From Pseudomonadota bacterium (GTDB lineage Bacteria > Pseudomonadota > Alphaproteobacteria > Acetobacterales > Acetobacteraceae), in NCBI GenBank assembly GCA_021841985.1, contig JAKCCP010000203.1, positions 1 to 19,775 on the forward strand: a stretch of 19,775 nucleotides of DNA, read 5' to 3'. Within the stretch, counting starts at the first letter, position 1. Each line of letters begins with the position of its first letter. Both the position numbers and the translations under genes were made by a program. The notes below the pieces were generated by a model, which saw only the letters and a list, made by a program, of their open reading frames with translations, ran no database searches and had not been told where the DNA came from. Positions 1-7,245 of this stretch are shown piece by piece.

Positions 1-1
1 G

Positions 2-1270
2 CGTGTCGCGGTTGGCTATGATGGCCGGCTCTCCTCGCCAACGCTGGAAAAATCCCTGGTCGCCGGGCTCATGGCGAGCGGGATGGAGGCGGTCCGCATC
101 GGGCTCGGCCCGACGCCGATGCTCTATTTCGCCGCGACCACGCTGCCCGCCGACGGCGCGGTCATGGTCACCGGCAGCCACAACCCCTCCGATTACAATG
201 GCTTCAAGATGATGCTCGGCAAAAAGCCGTTTTTTGGCGCGGCGATCCGCGAACTCGGCGCGCGCGCGGAACGCGGCGAGGTGGGGGCCGAAACCACCGG
301 ACGGGAGCAGGCCAAGGATATCTCGGGCGCCTACCTCGCACGCATTTTGCACGATTACGACGGCGGCCAGCGCGCGCTCAAGGTGGTCTGGGATCCCGGC
401 AACGGCGCGGCGGGCATGGTGCTCGATCGGCTGGTCGCGGGCCTGCCGGGGGCGCATACGATCATCAACGGCGCGGTCGATGGGCTGTTTCCCGCGCACC
501 ACCCCGACCCGACCGTGCCGGCCAATCTCACGCAGTTGATCGCTGCGGTGCGCACGCAAAAAGCGGATCTCGGCATCGCCTTCGATGGCGACGCCGATCG
601 CATCGGCGTGGTCGATGACACGGGAGAAATCCTGTTTGGCGACCAGATCATGGTGCTGTTCGCGCGCGACGTTTTGCGCACGCATCCCGGCGCCACCATC
701 ATCGCCGATGTCAAGGCGAGCCAGGTGCTGTTCGACGAAATCGGCCGCGCCGGCGGCAAGCCCCTGATGTGGAAAACCGGGCACAGCCTGATCAAGGCCA
801 AGATGGCCGAAACCGGCGCGCCGCTCGCGGGCGAGATGTCGGGCCATATTTTCTTCGCCGATAAATGGTATGGGTTTGACGACGCGCTCTATGCCGCGGT
901 GCGGCTGCTGGGGATTGTGGCGCGCATGACCGCGCCGCTCTCGGCCGCCCGCGCCGGGCTGCCGGCGCTGGTCTCGACCCCCGAATTGCGCTTCGATTGC
1001 GCCGAGGCGCGCAAATTCGCCGTTGTCGCCGAGGTCGCAGCAAGGCTCCGCGCCGCCGGCGCGAAGGTCAACGACACCGACGGCGTGCGGGTGCTGACCG
1101 AGGATGGCTGGTGGCTGCTGCGCGCCTCGAACACCCAAGCGGTCCTGGTCGCCCGCGCCGAGGCGCGCGACGCCGCCGGCCTCGATCGCCTCAAGGCCAG
1201 CCTTGCCGAGCAGCTTTTTCTCTCTGGCCTCGAAGCCCCCGATTTCTCCGGCAGTCACGCCGGGCATTAA
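2..1270 (+). CDS. Phosphomannomutase/phosphoglucomutase, 5'-truncated by window edge
   Basis: Alpha-D-phosphohexomutase family enzyme interconverting hexose 6-phosphates and 1-phosphates (mannose and/or glucose), which supplies sugar nucleotides for envelope polysaccharide. The frame is open from base 2, beginning with residues resembling the family N-terminus ([20 protein letters not shown]), so the ATG at 71 is internal and the true start lies to the left of the window. Visible motifs in order: the phosphoserine loop TGSHNP (serine codon at about 176), the Mg-binding loop [10 protein letters not shown] (about 581-610), the sugar-specificity loop GEMSGHIFF (about 829-855), and the C-terminal phosphate-binding loop [15 protein letters not shown] near 1120-1165. 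The gene ends at TAA 1268-1270 and is followed by a hairpin-rich spacer and the convergent anmK. Mannose versus glucose preference cannot be settled by eye. The family call is firm. Confidence 0.95.
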   Translation, partial: RVAVGYDGRLSSPTLEKSLVAGLMASGMEAVRIGLGPTPMLYFAATTLPADGAVMVTGSHNPSDYNGFKMMLGKKPFFGAAIRELGARAERGEVGAETTGREQAKDISGAYLARILHDYDGGQRALKVVWDPGNGAAGMVLDRLVAGLPGAHTIINGAVDGLFPAHHPDPTVPANLTQLIAAVRTQKADLGIAFDGDADRIGVVDDTGEILFGDQIMVLFARDVLRTHPGATIIADVKASQVLFDEIGRAGGKPLMWKTGHSLIKAKMAETGAPLAGEMSGHIFFADKWYGFDDALYAAVRLLGIVARMTAPLSAARAGLPALVSTPELRFDCAEARKFAVVAEVAARLRAAGAKVNDTDGVRVLTEDGWWLLRASNTQAVLVARAEARDAAGLDRLKASLAEQLFLSGLEAPDFSGSHAGH

Positions 1271-1401
1271 GGGAAAAAAGGCGAGGGCTCCGCCCGCGAC
1301 CCGCTGGGGCCGGCGGCCCCAGACCCGCATCATGGGAAGGATTGCAAAGGCGCCGCCTTTGCTGGGGTCCCAAGGGAGGATGGGCGGCAAAGCCCCCCGC
1401 C
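1271..1401. repeat. Hairpin-rich intergenic element between convergent genes
   Basis: A 131-bp spacer between two convergent genes, made almost entirely of short GC-rich inverted repeats. The clearest are CTGGGGCC-ggc-GGCCCCAG (1304-1322) and GCAAAGGC-gcc-GCCTTTGC (1344-1362), both perfect 8-bp stems with 3-nt loops. A looser stem lies in 1382-1400, and GGGCTCCGCCC at 1285-1295 is nearly self-complementary. No T-tract follows the stems, so classical Rho-independent termination in either direction is uncertain. The composition resembles a dispersed intergenic repeat; a shorter related stem occurs at 7716-7728. Its role as a bidirectional terminator or repeat family is inference. Confidence 0.5.
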
Positions 1402-2475
1402 TTATGGCTTGGCTATTCTTCCTCCCCTCAGCGGCCGAGGCGCGCCGGTGGTGGTCGGGAAGCTGATCGGGAGGCCGGCGAGATGGCGGGCGGCGAGGAA
1501 GGCGAAGCACTGCGCTTCGAGCGCGTCGCCGTTCCAGCCGACCGTCTCGACCGTCTCGACCGGCGCGCCGAGGCTGGCACGCAGCGCCGCCAGGATGGAG
1601 GGGTTATGCCGCCCGCCGCCGGTGACGAGAAAGCGGCGCGGGGGCGCCGGGAGCGGTGTGGCGGCGATGGCGGCGGCGATGAAGGCGGCCAGGGTCGCCG
1701 CGCCGTCGGCGGCGCTCAGGGCATTGATCCCGCTTTCGGCAAGGCTGGCCGCGAAATCGAGCCGGTCGAGCGATTTCGGCGCGGGGCGGCGGAAATAGGG
1801 ATGGGCGAGCAGGCCGGCCAGGATTTTTTCATCCGCCGTGCCAGCCCCGGCGAGGCGGCCGTCGGTGTCAAAGGGGCTGCCGGTATGGTGGCGCGCCCAG
1901 TCATCGAGCGGGCCGTTGCCGGGGCCGGTGTCGCAGGCGAGCAGCGCGCCATTTTCGCCGATCCAGGTGATATTCGCGACACCGCCGATATTGAGCACGG
2001 CGAGCGGGAGGGGTTGGCCCGCGGCGAGGGCGGCGTGGAAAATCGGGGCCAGCGGCGCGCCCTCGCCGCCGGCGGCGACATCCTGGCCGCGAAAATCATG
2101 CACCACCGGCAGCCCGCTCGCCTCCGCCAGACGGGCGGCGTCGCCGATCTGCCAGGTGCGGCCGCGCGCCGGCTCGTGCAGGATGGTCTGGCCGTGAAAG
2201 CCGATCAGATCGGCGGGCGCGCCGAGTGCCGCGATGGCGTCGAGATGGCGCTCGGTGAGCCGCGCCGTGACCGCTGCCAGGAAGGGATGATTGGGCGCAA
2301 GGCGCGGGGCGAGATCGAGCAGGCGGCGAAGATCGGCTCTGAGATCAGGCGTATAGGGCAGCGTGAGGCAGGGGCCGAAGCGGGCGATGCGCGCGCCGTC
2401 GGTCTCGATCCAGGCGGCGTCCACCCCGTCCAGCGAGGTGCCGCTCATCAGCCCGATCACGCGCAGCATTTTCAC
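1402..2475 (-). CDS. anmK: Anhydro-N-acetylmuramic acid kinase
   Basis: Cytoplasmic kinase that opens the 1,6-anhydro ring of anhydro-MurNAc and phosphorylates it to MurNAc-6-phosphate, a step of peptidoglycan recycling. The 357-residue product has the expected family length. It opens with the phosphate-binding motif GLMSGTSLDGVDAAW (about residues 8-22) and carries LNIGGVANITWIG, the CDTGPGNGPLDDW block that contains the catalytic aspartate region, and the C-terminal LVTGGGRHNPSILAAL nucleotide-binding motif of the ASKHA fold. The start is GTG at 2475-2473; an ATG two codons later (2469) is possible. It is divergent from tyrS across a 61-bp gap, an arrangement I recall from alphaproteobacteria. 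It converges on the mutase gene at its 3' end. No damage is visible. Confidence 0.95.
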   Translation of the reverse strand: MKMLRVIGLMSGTSLDGVDAAWIETDGARIARFGPCLTLPYTPDLRADLRRLLDLAPRLAPNHPFLAAVTARLTERHLDAIAALGAPADLIGFHGQTILHEPARGRTWQIGDAARLAEASGLPVVHDFRGQDVAAGGEGAPLAPIFHAALAAGQPLPLAVLNIGGVANITWIGENGALLACDTGPGNGPLDDWARHHTGSPFDTDGRLAGAGTADEKILAGLLAHPYFRRPAPKSLDRLDFAASLAESGINALSAADGAATLAAFIAAAIAATPLPAPPRRFLVTGGGRHNPSILAALRASLGAPVETVETVGWNGDALEAQCFAFLAARHLAGLPISFPTTTGAPRPLRGGRIAKP

Positions 2476-2536
2476 CCCGATTGCCCTGTGCTAGCGACCA
2501 CCCGAGATATTTCCTTTCTGCAAGCGAGCCGCGATC

Positions 2537-3778
2537 GTGAAAAGCCCCTTCCTGCGCGAGGCCATGGAACGTGGCTTCGTTTTCCAGTGCACCGACGCCG
2601 AGGCGCTCGACGCGCGGCTCGCGGCCGGCCCGATCGCCGCCTATATCGGCTTTGACTGCACCGCCGACAGCCTCCATGTCGGCAGCCTGGTGCAGATCAT
2701 GCTGCTCCGCCTCCTGCAACGCCATGGCCATCGCCCGGTGGTGTTGTTGGGCGGCGGCACCAGCCGGATCGGCGACCCCTCGGGCAAGGACGAGGCGCGC
2801 CAGTTGCTGAGTGATGCCCAGATCAAAGCCAACATGGCCGGCATCCGCCGCGTGTTCGATCCGTTTTTGCGCTTTGGCGGGGGCGCGGACGGCGCGATCG
2901 TGGTCAACAACGCCGATTGGCTCGATGCCTTGGGCTATATCCCGCTTTTGCGTGATGTCGGCACGCATTTCACCATCAACCGCATGCTGAGCTTCGATGC
3001 CGTGCGCCTGCGCCTGGAACGCGAGCAGCCGCTGACTTTTCTCGAATTCAACTACATGATTTTGCAAAGCTATGATTTCCGGGAGCTGTTTCGCCGCCAC
3101 GGGGTGATTGTGCAAATGGGCGGCTCCGATCAATGGGGCAATATCGTGGCCGGCGTGGAACTCGTGCGGCGCACCGAGGGGAGCACGGTTTTCGGCCTGA
3201 CCTCGCCGCTGATCACCACCGCCTCGGGGGCGAAAATGGGCAAGACCGCCCAAGGCGCGGTCTGGCTCACGCCCGAGCGACGGGCGCCCTTCGACTACTG
3301 GCAGTTCTGGCGCAACACCGAGGATGCCGATGTCGGGCGTTTCCTGCGCCTGTTCACCGATCTCCCGCTCGCCGAAATCGCGCGGCTGGAAGGGCTCGGG
3401 GGCGCTGAGATCAATGCCGCGAAAATCATCCTCGCGACCGAGACGACGGCGCTCGCCCATGGGCGGGACGCGGCCACAGCGGCGGCCGAGACGGCGAAGC
3501 AGGTGTTTGTTGACGGCAGGAGCGACGCGGCCCTGCCAGGCATGACAATTCCTGTGGCCGAGCTTAAAGCGGGCATCCCGGCCTTTCGCCTTTTCGTCCT
3601 TACCGGGCTTACCGAGAGCAACGCGGAGGCGCGGCGGCTGATCCGCGGCGGCGGCGCGCGGCTCAATGACGAGACGCTTACCGCCGAGACGCGCTTGATT
3701 GGCAAGGAGGATTTACGCGACGGCGCGATCAAACTCTCGGCCGGCCGCAAGCAGCATCGGCTGGTGCGGCCGGTCTGA
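2537..3778 (+). CDS. tyrS: Tyrosyl-tRNA synthetase
   Basis: Class I aminoacyl-tRNA synthetase that charges tRNA-Tyr with tyrosine in the cytoplasm. The 413-residue length is typical for TyrS. The HIGH signature is HVGS at residues 47-50, preceded by the tyrosine-site segment [25 protein letters not shown] lies near 193-202, and the KMSKS loop is KMGKT at 233-237, as in many bacterial TyrS. A C-terminal S4 RNA-binding domain follows (about 345-413, [20 protein letters not shown]). The start is GTG at 2537. The 61-bp gap to anmK holds a poor promoter candidate (TTGCCC at 2481, GATATT at 2506). The gene ends 101 bp before the convergent EamA gene. The call is secure. Confidence 0.97.
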   Translation: MKSPFLREAMERGFVFQCTDAEALDARLAAGPIAAYIGFDCTADSLHVGSLVQIMLLRLLQRHGHRPVVLLGGGTSRIGDPSGKDEARQLLSDAQIKANMAGIRRVFDPFLRFGGGADGAIVVNNADWLDALGYIPLLRDVGTHFTINRMLSFDAVRLRLEREQPLTFLEFNYMILQSYDFRELFRRHGVIVQMGGSDQWGNIVAGVELVRRTEGSTVFGLTSPLITTASGAKMGKTAQGAVWLTPERRAPFDYWQFWRNTEDADVGRFLRLFTDLPLAEIARLEGLGGAEINAAKIILATETTALAHGRDAATAAAETAKQVFVDGRSDAALPGMTIPVAELKAGIPAFRLFVLTGLTESNAEARRLIRGGGARLNDETLTAETRLIGKEDLRDGAIKLSAGRKQHRLVRPV

Positions 3779-3879
3779 GCGGCGTGGAGGCGCGGGGCGA
3801 GAGAGCGGCTTTTTCTGCGCGCGCTCGGCGCCCGGCAGGTCGGATCCTTGCCTCTCCCTATCTCCCGACCGCCCCGACC
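3779..3879. other. Intergenic spacer between convergent tyrS and EamA gene
   Basis: 101 bp with no credible ORF. It contains a weak inverted repeat, GGTCGG (3838-3843) with CCGACC (3865-3870), separated by 21 nt, and a T5 run at 3810-3814 that is not placed after a clear stem. Termination of both genes presumably happens here, but no convincing Rho-independent terminator is visible. Confidence 0.3.
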
Positions 3880-4791
3880 TTACGCGCCCGCCCCAAGCAG
3901 CACCAGGACCACGCCTAGCGCGACCAGCGTCAGCCCCGCGACATCGCTCCGCTTCATCCGCTCCTTGAGATAGAAATGGCTGAACAGCAGGATGAACGGC
4001 ACCTCCATCTGGCCGAGCGAGCGCACCAGACCGACCGGGGCGAGCGCGAAGGCTGAGAACCAGCAGCCCGAGCCCACCGCCGACATCGCCCCCACCCACA
4101 CCGCGCGCCGCCAATGGGTGAAGGCGGCGCGGAGCTGCGCGGGCTCGCGCCAGGCCATCCAGGCACCCTGCATCAGGGTTTGCAGAGAGTTTGTCACCAC
4201 CAGCGCATAGAGCGCCTGGACGATCGGATGGCCGCCATGGAGCGCGAGATTGGCCCATTTGATCAGCACCGAGACCAAGGCGAAGCAGAGCCCGGTGCCG
4301 AGCCCGCACAGCGCCGCCGGCTGGAAGGTGGCGCGCAACAGCCCGCGCAGCCGCAGGCCGTGGCCGGCGAGCGAGAGCGTCAGCACGCCCACGACGCCGA
4401 GCAGAATGCCGAGCCAGGCCTTGAGGCGCAGCGTCTCGCCGGCGATCGCCCAGGCGACGATCGCGGTTTGCACACCCTCGGTCTTGGCATAGGCACTACC
4501 CACGGCGAAGCTGCGAAAGCCGAAGGCGAGGATGAGCAGCCCCGTGCCGACGATCTGCAAGGCGCCGGCAAGGACGCATTCGAGAAGAAATTCGCGGTTC
4601 GGCGCCGGCAGCCGCGCCCCGCTCACGGCCAGTGCCGCGAGCAGCAGGGCCAGCCCGAACGGCACGCCATAGACGAAGCGCACGAACGACGCGCCATTCA
4701 CGGAGAGGGTGGCGCGGAGCTTCTGCTGCAACGCCGTCCGCCAGGTCTGGAACAGCGCAGCGATAAAGGTGAGCGCAATCCAGAGCGGCAT
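3880..4791 (-). CDS. EamA-family (drug/metabolite transporter superfamily) permease
   Basis: Inner-membrane transporter of the DMT superfamily, 303 residues, with about ten hydrophobic segments in two repeated EamA halves: residues about 1-135, ending in the segment that contains LGVVGVLTLSLAG, and about 155-300, ending in VAGLTLVALGVVLVLLG. The conserved pre-TM stretch NGASFVRFVYGVPFGLALLL is visible in the first half and PFILLFSHFYLKERM in the second. The substrate cannot be predicted; relatives export amino acids, nucleotides or drugs, or act as permeases. The start is ATG at 4791, whose upstream bases (gccacgctg) offer no Shine-Dalgarno. It overlaps by one base (TGATG) a very short ORF that does have one, see 4791-4823. 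The gene is divergent from the NRAMP-like operon across a shared control region. Confidence 0.85.
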   Translation of the reverse strand: MPLWIALTFIAALFQTWRTALQQKLRATLSVNGASFVRFVYGVPFGLALLLAALAVSGARLPAPNREFLLECVLAGALQIVGTGLLILAFGFRSFAVGSAYAKTEGVQTAIVAWAIAGETLRLKAWLGILLGVVGVLTLSLAGHGLRLRGLLRATFQPAALCGLGTGLCFALVSVLIKWANLALHGGHPIVQALYALVVTNSLQTLMQGAWMAWREPAQLRAAFTHWRRAVWVGAMSAVGSGCWFSAFALAPVGLVRSLGQMEVPFILLFSHFYLKERMKRSDVAGLTLVALGVVLVLLGAGA

Positions 4792-4823
4792 CAGCGTGGC
4801 GCCATTCGCCAGGGCATGACCAT
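4791..4823 (-). CDS. Short upstream ORF coupled to the EamA gene start
   Basis: On the minus strand ATG at 4823 (or ATG at 4817) opens a ten-codon (or eight-codon) ORF, MVMPWRMAPR, whose TGA at 4793-4791 shares its last base with the EamA ATG (TGATG). The purine run GAAAGGA (4829-4823) sits about 5 nt before the 4817 ATG, whereas the EamA ATG itself lacks a visible ribosome site. Read together this suggests translational coupling. It is short enough to arise by chance, so confidence is limited. Confidence 0.35.
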   Translation of the reverse strand: MVMPWRMAPR

Positions 4824-4893
4824 CCTTTCAGGCGCCAGGGAAGCGCGGACAGTAGAGACCGGATTGCCCCGGTCAAGCGTTGCGCATTCCGCG

Positions 4894-4922
4894 TTGACAA
4901 AATGTAGCCTTGGCAACATATT
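4894..4922 (+). promoter_or_regulatory. Strong sigma70-type promoter of the NRAMP-like operon
   Basis: A perfect -35 hexamer TTGACA at 4894-4899 is followed after exactly 17 bp by CATATT at 4917-4922 (four of six matches to TATAAT). It lies 40 bp upstream of the leader ORF start at 4963 and points into the NRAMP-like operon. It is the best-matching promoter in the window and is overlapped by a dyad, so it is probably repressible. Confidence 0.75.
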
Positions 4923-4941
4923 GTAGCAGCGGCGACATTTT
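4899..4941. promoter_or_regulatory. 43-bp dyad operator overlapping the -10 element
   Basis: The segment is an imperfect palindrome centred on 4920, inside the -10 hexamer. The outer arms are AAAATGTAGCC (4899-4909) and GGCGACATTTT (4931-4941), matching at 10 of 11 positions. The inner arms are GCAACA (4913-4918) and TGTAGC (4922-4927), matching at 5 of 6. It can also be read as two direct 16-bp copies, at 4903-4918 and 4922-4937 (12 of 16 identical, 19-bp period), each itself of the form TGTnGC...GGCnACA. This is what a dimeric repressor covering two adjacent faces would bind. The regulator is not in the window and I do not recognise the box as a standard Fur, Mur or MntR site. Confidence 0.65.
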
Positions 4942-4962
4942 CGGCGGCGGAGGGAATGTACG

Positions 4963-5058
4963 ATGGCGGAAACCGTGACGTGGCGAAATCCGAACGAGCG
5001 CCGCCGGCTGAAAACCGGGGACGCCATCTTCGCGGAAAATCGGGGGCAAGGCCGATGA
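4963..5058 (+). CDS. 31-residue leader ORF translationally coupled to the NRAMP-like gene
   Basis: ATG at 4963 is preceded by GGAGGG (4949-4954) at an ideal 8-nt spacing. It opens a 31-codon frame that starts MAETVTWRNPNERRRLKTGD and stops at TGA 5056-5058, overlapping the ATG at 5055 of the transporter as ATGA. It lies directly downstream of the promoter and operator. The peptide is hydrophilic and arginine-rich, with no membrane segment. A leader peptide that sets transporter translation, or a small independent protein, are both possible. I recognise no homologue. The alternative is that the transporter begins at ATG 4956, but that ATG is only 1-2 nt from the GGAGGG and would add 33 poorly conserved-looking residues. 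Confidence 0.5.
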   Translation: MAETVTWRNPNERRRLKTGDAIFAENRGQGR

Positions 5059-6425
5059 CGTACGGCGCTCCCGATATGCCGATGTCGCTCCCCGCCGCCA
5101 CGGAGGCCGCGGTCACGCGCGAGGACGTCTTGCGGGCGCGCGACCGCTGGAAGGTTCGCGAGAGCCGTTCGCGCGGGCGCTGGCTGCGTCTTCTCTGGCT
5201 TCTCACCGGCCCCGGGGTGCTGGTCATGCTGGGCGAGAACGACGGCCCGAGCATGATCTCCTACGCGACGACCGGGGCGACCTATGGCATTGGCTTCTTC
5301 GTCCCCTTCATCCTGCTGACTTTCGTCCTGGCCTTCATCGTGCAGGAGATGACGGTGCGGCTCGGTGCCGTCACGCAGCGCGGCCATGCCGAGTTGATCT
5401 TTCAGCGTTTCGGCCCGTTCTGGGGCTATTTCGCGATGGCCGACCTGGTATTCGGCAACATTCTCACCCTGATCACCGAATTCATCGCGATCCAGGCGGG
5501 CGGCCTCTATTTCGGCATTCCGTCCTGGCTGTCAGTGACGATGGGTGGCTTACTCATCTTCGCCTCTCTCACCCTCAGGCGTTACTGGACGTGGGAACGC
5601 GCCGTGATGGCGCTCACGGCGTTCAACCTTTTATTCGTTCCCGCCGCCCTGTTCGCCCATCCGAGCGGCGCCGCGCTGGCCCATGCGCTGGTTTCCTGGG
5701 GGCCGCTGCCGGGCGGCGTGACGGCGGGTTTCGTAACCCTCATCCTCTCCAATATCGGCGCGACGGTGACACCCTGGATGATCTTCTTCCAGCAGAGCGC
5801 GGTCGTGGACAAGGGCTTGACCAGGGCGGATATCACCGAGGGACGCTGGGATACGGCGCTCGGCACCATTCTGGCGGCGATCGCGGCGATCGCGACCGTC
5901 GCCGCCGCGTCGCCGCTCTTCGCCCATCACGTGGATGTCTCCAAGCTCAATGACGGCGCTGATTTCGCGACCGCTCTCCGGCCGCTGCTCGGCACCACCG
6001 GGGCGACGCTCTTCGCACTCGGCATCATCGAGGCGGGGCTGGTGGCCGCGATGACCATCTCGACCAGTTCGGCCTATGCGTTCTGTGAAACATTCCACGA
6101 ACGCCATAGTCTCAATCTCAGTTTTTCGCAGGGCCGCTGGTTTTACGGCGTGACAATCTTCTCCTGCCTATTCGCCGGCGGCATCGTGCTTATCCCCGGC
6201 ACACCGCTGGTCGCATTGACGCTCACCGTCAATGTCATCGCCACCCTCCTGATGGCGCCCGCTCTGGTATTCTTGCTGTTGCTGATCAACGACCGCGAGA
6301 TCATGGGCGATTCCGCCAATGGCTGGTGGTCAAACCTGGCAGGCGGCGCGACGGTCGGCGCGATCTCGCTGGTCGGGGTTTTCTACGGCGTCATCACCGC
6401 GATCCCGGGGCTTCTGGGCAAATAG
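5055..6425 (+). CDS. Atypical NRAMP-family (SLC11) divalent metal transporter
   Basis: Inner-membrane protein with about eleven transmembrane segments and the NRAMP fold, 456 residues from ATG 5055. The N-terminus aligns with NRAMP TM1 (GPGVLVMLGENDGPSMISYA), but the metal-binding DPGN motif reads DGPS, so only the aspartate is kept. In TM6 the usual A-x-x-M-P-H segment appears as GATVTPWMIFFQQS, so the thioether ligand and the histidine seem replaced. Relatives transport Mn, Fe or other divalent ions by proton symport. The altered site suggests a different ion or mechanism, as in known NRAMP-related magnesium carriers, but that is inference. I chose 5055 over ATG 4956 because of the coupled leader ORF. 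The next gene follows after 25 bp with a strong ribosome site, so they form an operon. Confidence 0.85.
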   Translation: MTYGAPDMPMSLPAATEAAVTREDVLRARDRWKVRESRSRGRWLRLLWLLTGPGVLVMLGENDGPSMISYATTGATYGIGFFVPFILLTFVLAFIVQEMTVRLGAVTQRGHAELIFQRFGPFWGYFAMADLVFGNILTLITEFIAIQAGGLYFGIPSWLSVTMGGLLIFASLTLRRYWTWERAVMALTAFNLLFVPAALFAHPSGAALAHALVSWGPLPGGVTAGFVTLILSNIGATVTPWMIFFQQSAVVDKGLTRADITEGRWDTALGTILAAIAAIATVAAASPLFAHHVDVSKLNDGADFATALRPLLGTTGATLFALGIIEAGLVAAMTISTSSAYAFCETFHERHSLNLSFSQGRWFYGVTIFSCLFAGGIVLIPGTPLVALTLTVNVIATLLMAPALVFLLLLINDREIMGDSANGWWSNLAGGATVGAISLVGVFYGVITAIPGLLGK

Positions 6426-6450
6426 GCATCGGGGCAAGGAGGAGGCAGTC

Positions 6451-6642
6451 ATGCGCAATGATCCCTATCCCGTCTGCGCTCTCGAGCCGGGTCAGCTCGC
6501 GGCGATGCGCGCCCGCCCGTTGCCGCGCCGGGAATTAACCCAACCCGCACTGATCCTTCTCGGTCTGTTGCGCCTTTATGTCCTCGTCGCCGTTCCGATC
6601 GTCTGCTACGCCTTCGTTCATGCCCTGATGACGCCGCAATAA
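6451..6642 (+). CDS. Small single-pass membrane protein, possible transporter partner
   Basis: A 63-residue protein starting at ATG 6451 after AAGGAGGAGG (6436-6445), one of the strongest ribosome sites in the window. The first 33 residues are polar with several arginines and prolines (MRNDPYPVCALEPGQLAAMR), followed by one hydrophobic helix of about 22 residues (LILLGLLRLYVLVAVPIVCY) and a short tail. The stop TAA overlaps the next ATG (TAATG). The position between the NRAMP-like gene and the thioesterase, tightly spaced on both sides, shows co-transcription. I do not recognise the family. A role as a small accessory subunit of the transporter, like other one-helix transporter partners, is inference from size and position. 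Confidence 0.75.
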   Translation: MRNDPYPVCALEPGQLAAMRARPLPRRELTQPALILLGLLRLYVLVAVPIVCYAFVHALMTPQ

Positions 6643-7139
6643 TGCAGCCTCCCGCGCCGATCCGCGCCCATGAGGACCAGGTGATCGCCGCGTGGATCGA
6701 CCGCAACGGTCATCTCAATCTCGCCTATTACCTGGTGATCTTCGACCGCGCGACGGATGCGGTATTCGATCTTTTGGGCATCGGCGCAGCCTATACGGAG
6801 GCCAGCGGCCACTCGCTCTTCGTTGTCGAAACCCATACGCTCTATGAGCGCGAGCTGGCGCAGGGCGCGCGGGTGCGGGTGGAAAGCCGCATCCTCGGTG
6901 CCGACGCCAAGCGGCTGCACCTCGCCCATGCCATGCGTCGCGCCGAGGGCGGCGCGCGTGCCGCCTTGCTGGAAGCGATGGTGCTGCATGTCGATCTCGC
7001 GACCCGCCGGGCCGTCCCCTTTCCACCGGCGCAAGCCGCCACCCTCGCCGAGACGGCGCAAGCCCATGCCCTACTGCCGCCCTGGCCGGGGATCGGTCAC
7101 GCGATCGCGATGACGGGTGGGAATATGACAAAGCGATGA
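6642..7139 (+). CDS. Hot-dog fold acyl-CoA thioesterase
   Basis: A 165-residue protein of the 4-hydroxybenzoyl-CoA thioesterase-like superfamily. The hallmark is near the N-terminus: WIDRNGHLNLAYYLVIFDRA (about 19-38), the conserved aspartate-x-x-GH-x-N helix of these enzymes, followed by the ETHTLYERELAQGARVRVES strand region and the LEAMVLHVDLATRRAVPFP C-terminal strand. Such enzymes hydrolyse acyl-CoA thioesters in the cytoplasm; the closest pattern I recall is the betainyl-CoA/carnitine-pathway thioesterase subgroup, but no carnitine genes are nearby and the substrate is unknown. The start ATG overlaps the previous stop (TAATG), so it is the last gene of the NRAMP-like operon. Why a thioesterase is coupled to a metal transporter is not clear. 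Confidence 0.85.
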   Translation: MQPPAPIRAHEDQVIAAWIDRNGHLNLAYYLVIFDRATDAVFDLLGIGAAYTEASGHSLFVVETHTLYERELAQGARVRVESRILGADAKRLHLAHAMRRAEGGARAALLEAMVLHVDLATRRAVPFPPAQAATLAETAQAHALLPPWPGIGHAIAMTGGNMTKR

Positions 7140-7245
7140 ACCGCGCTCGGGGCGCTAGGCGCGGCGCGGCGGCTCCGTTATGGTCCGTTTCCGCTCCCGT
7201 CGGTAACCGAAACGGGGCGCGCGATTGTGATCGAGGGAGGGGAAT
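7140..7245. other. Intergenic region upstream of the exported protein gene
   Basis: 106 bp without a gene. It holds an inverted repeat CCGTTTC (7185-7191) / GAAACGG (7209-7215) with the small palindrome CGGTAACCG (7201-7209) between the arms. The Shine-Dalgarno-like run GGGAGGGG (7235-7242) precedes the TTG start at 7246. No convincing promoter hexamers are seen. Confidence 0.3.

Noticed and set aside
997..2655. Long plus-strand frame across anmK
   Set aside because: Shadow of anmK; anmK motifs are unambiguous on the minus strand.
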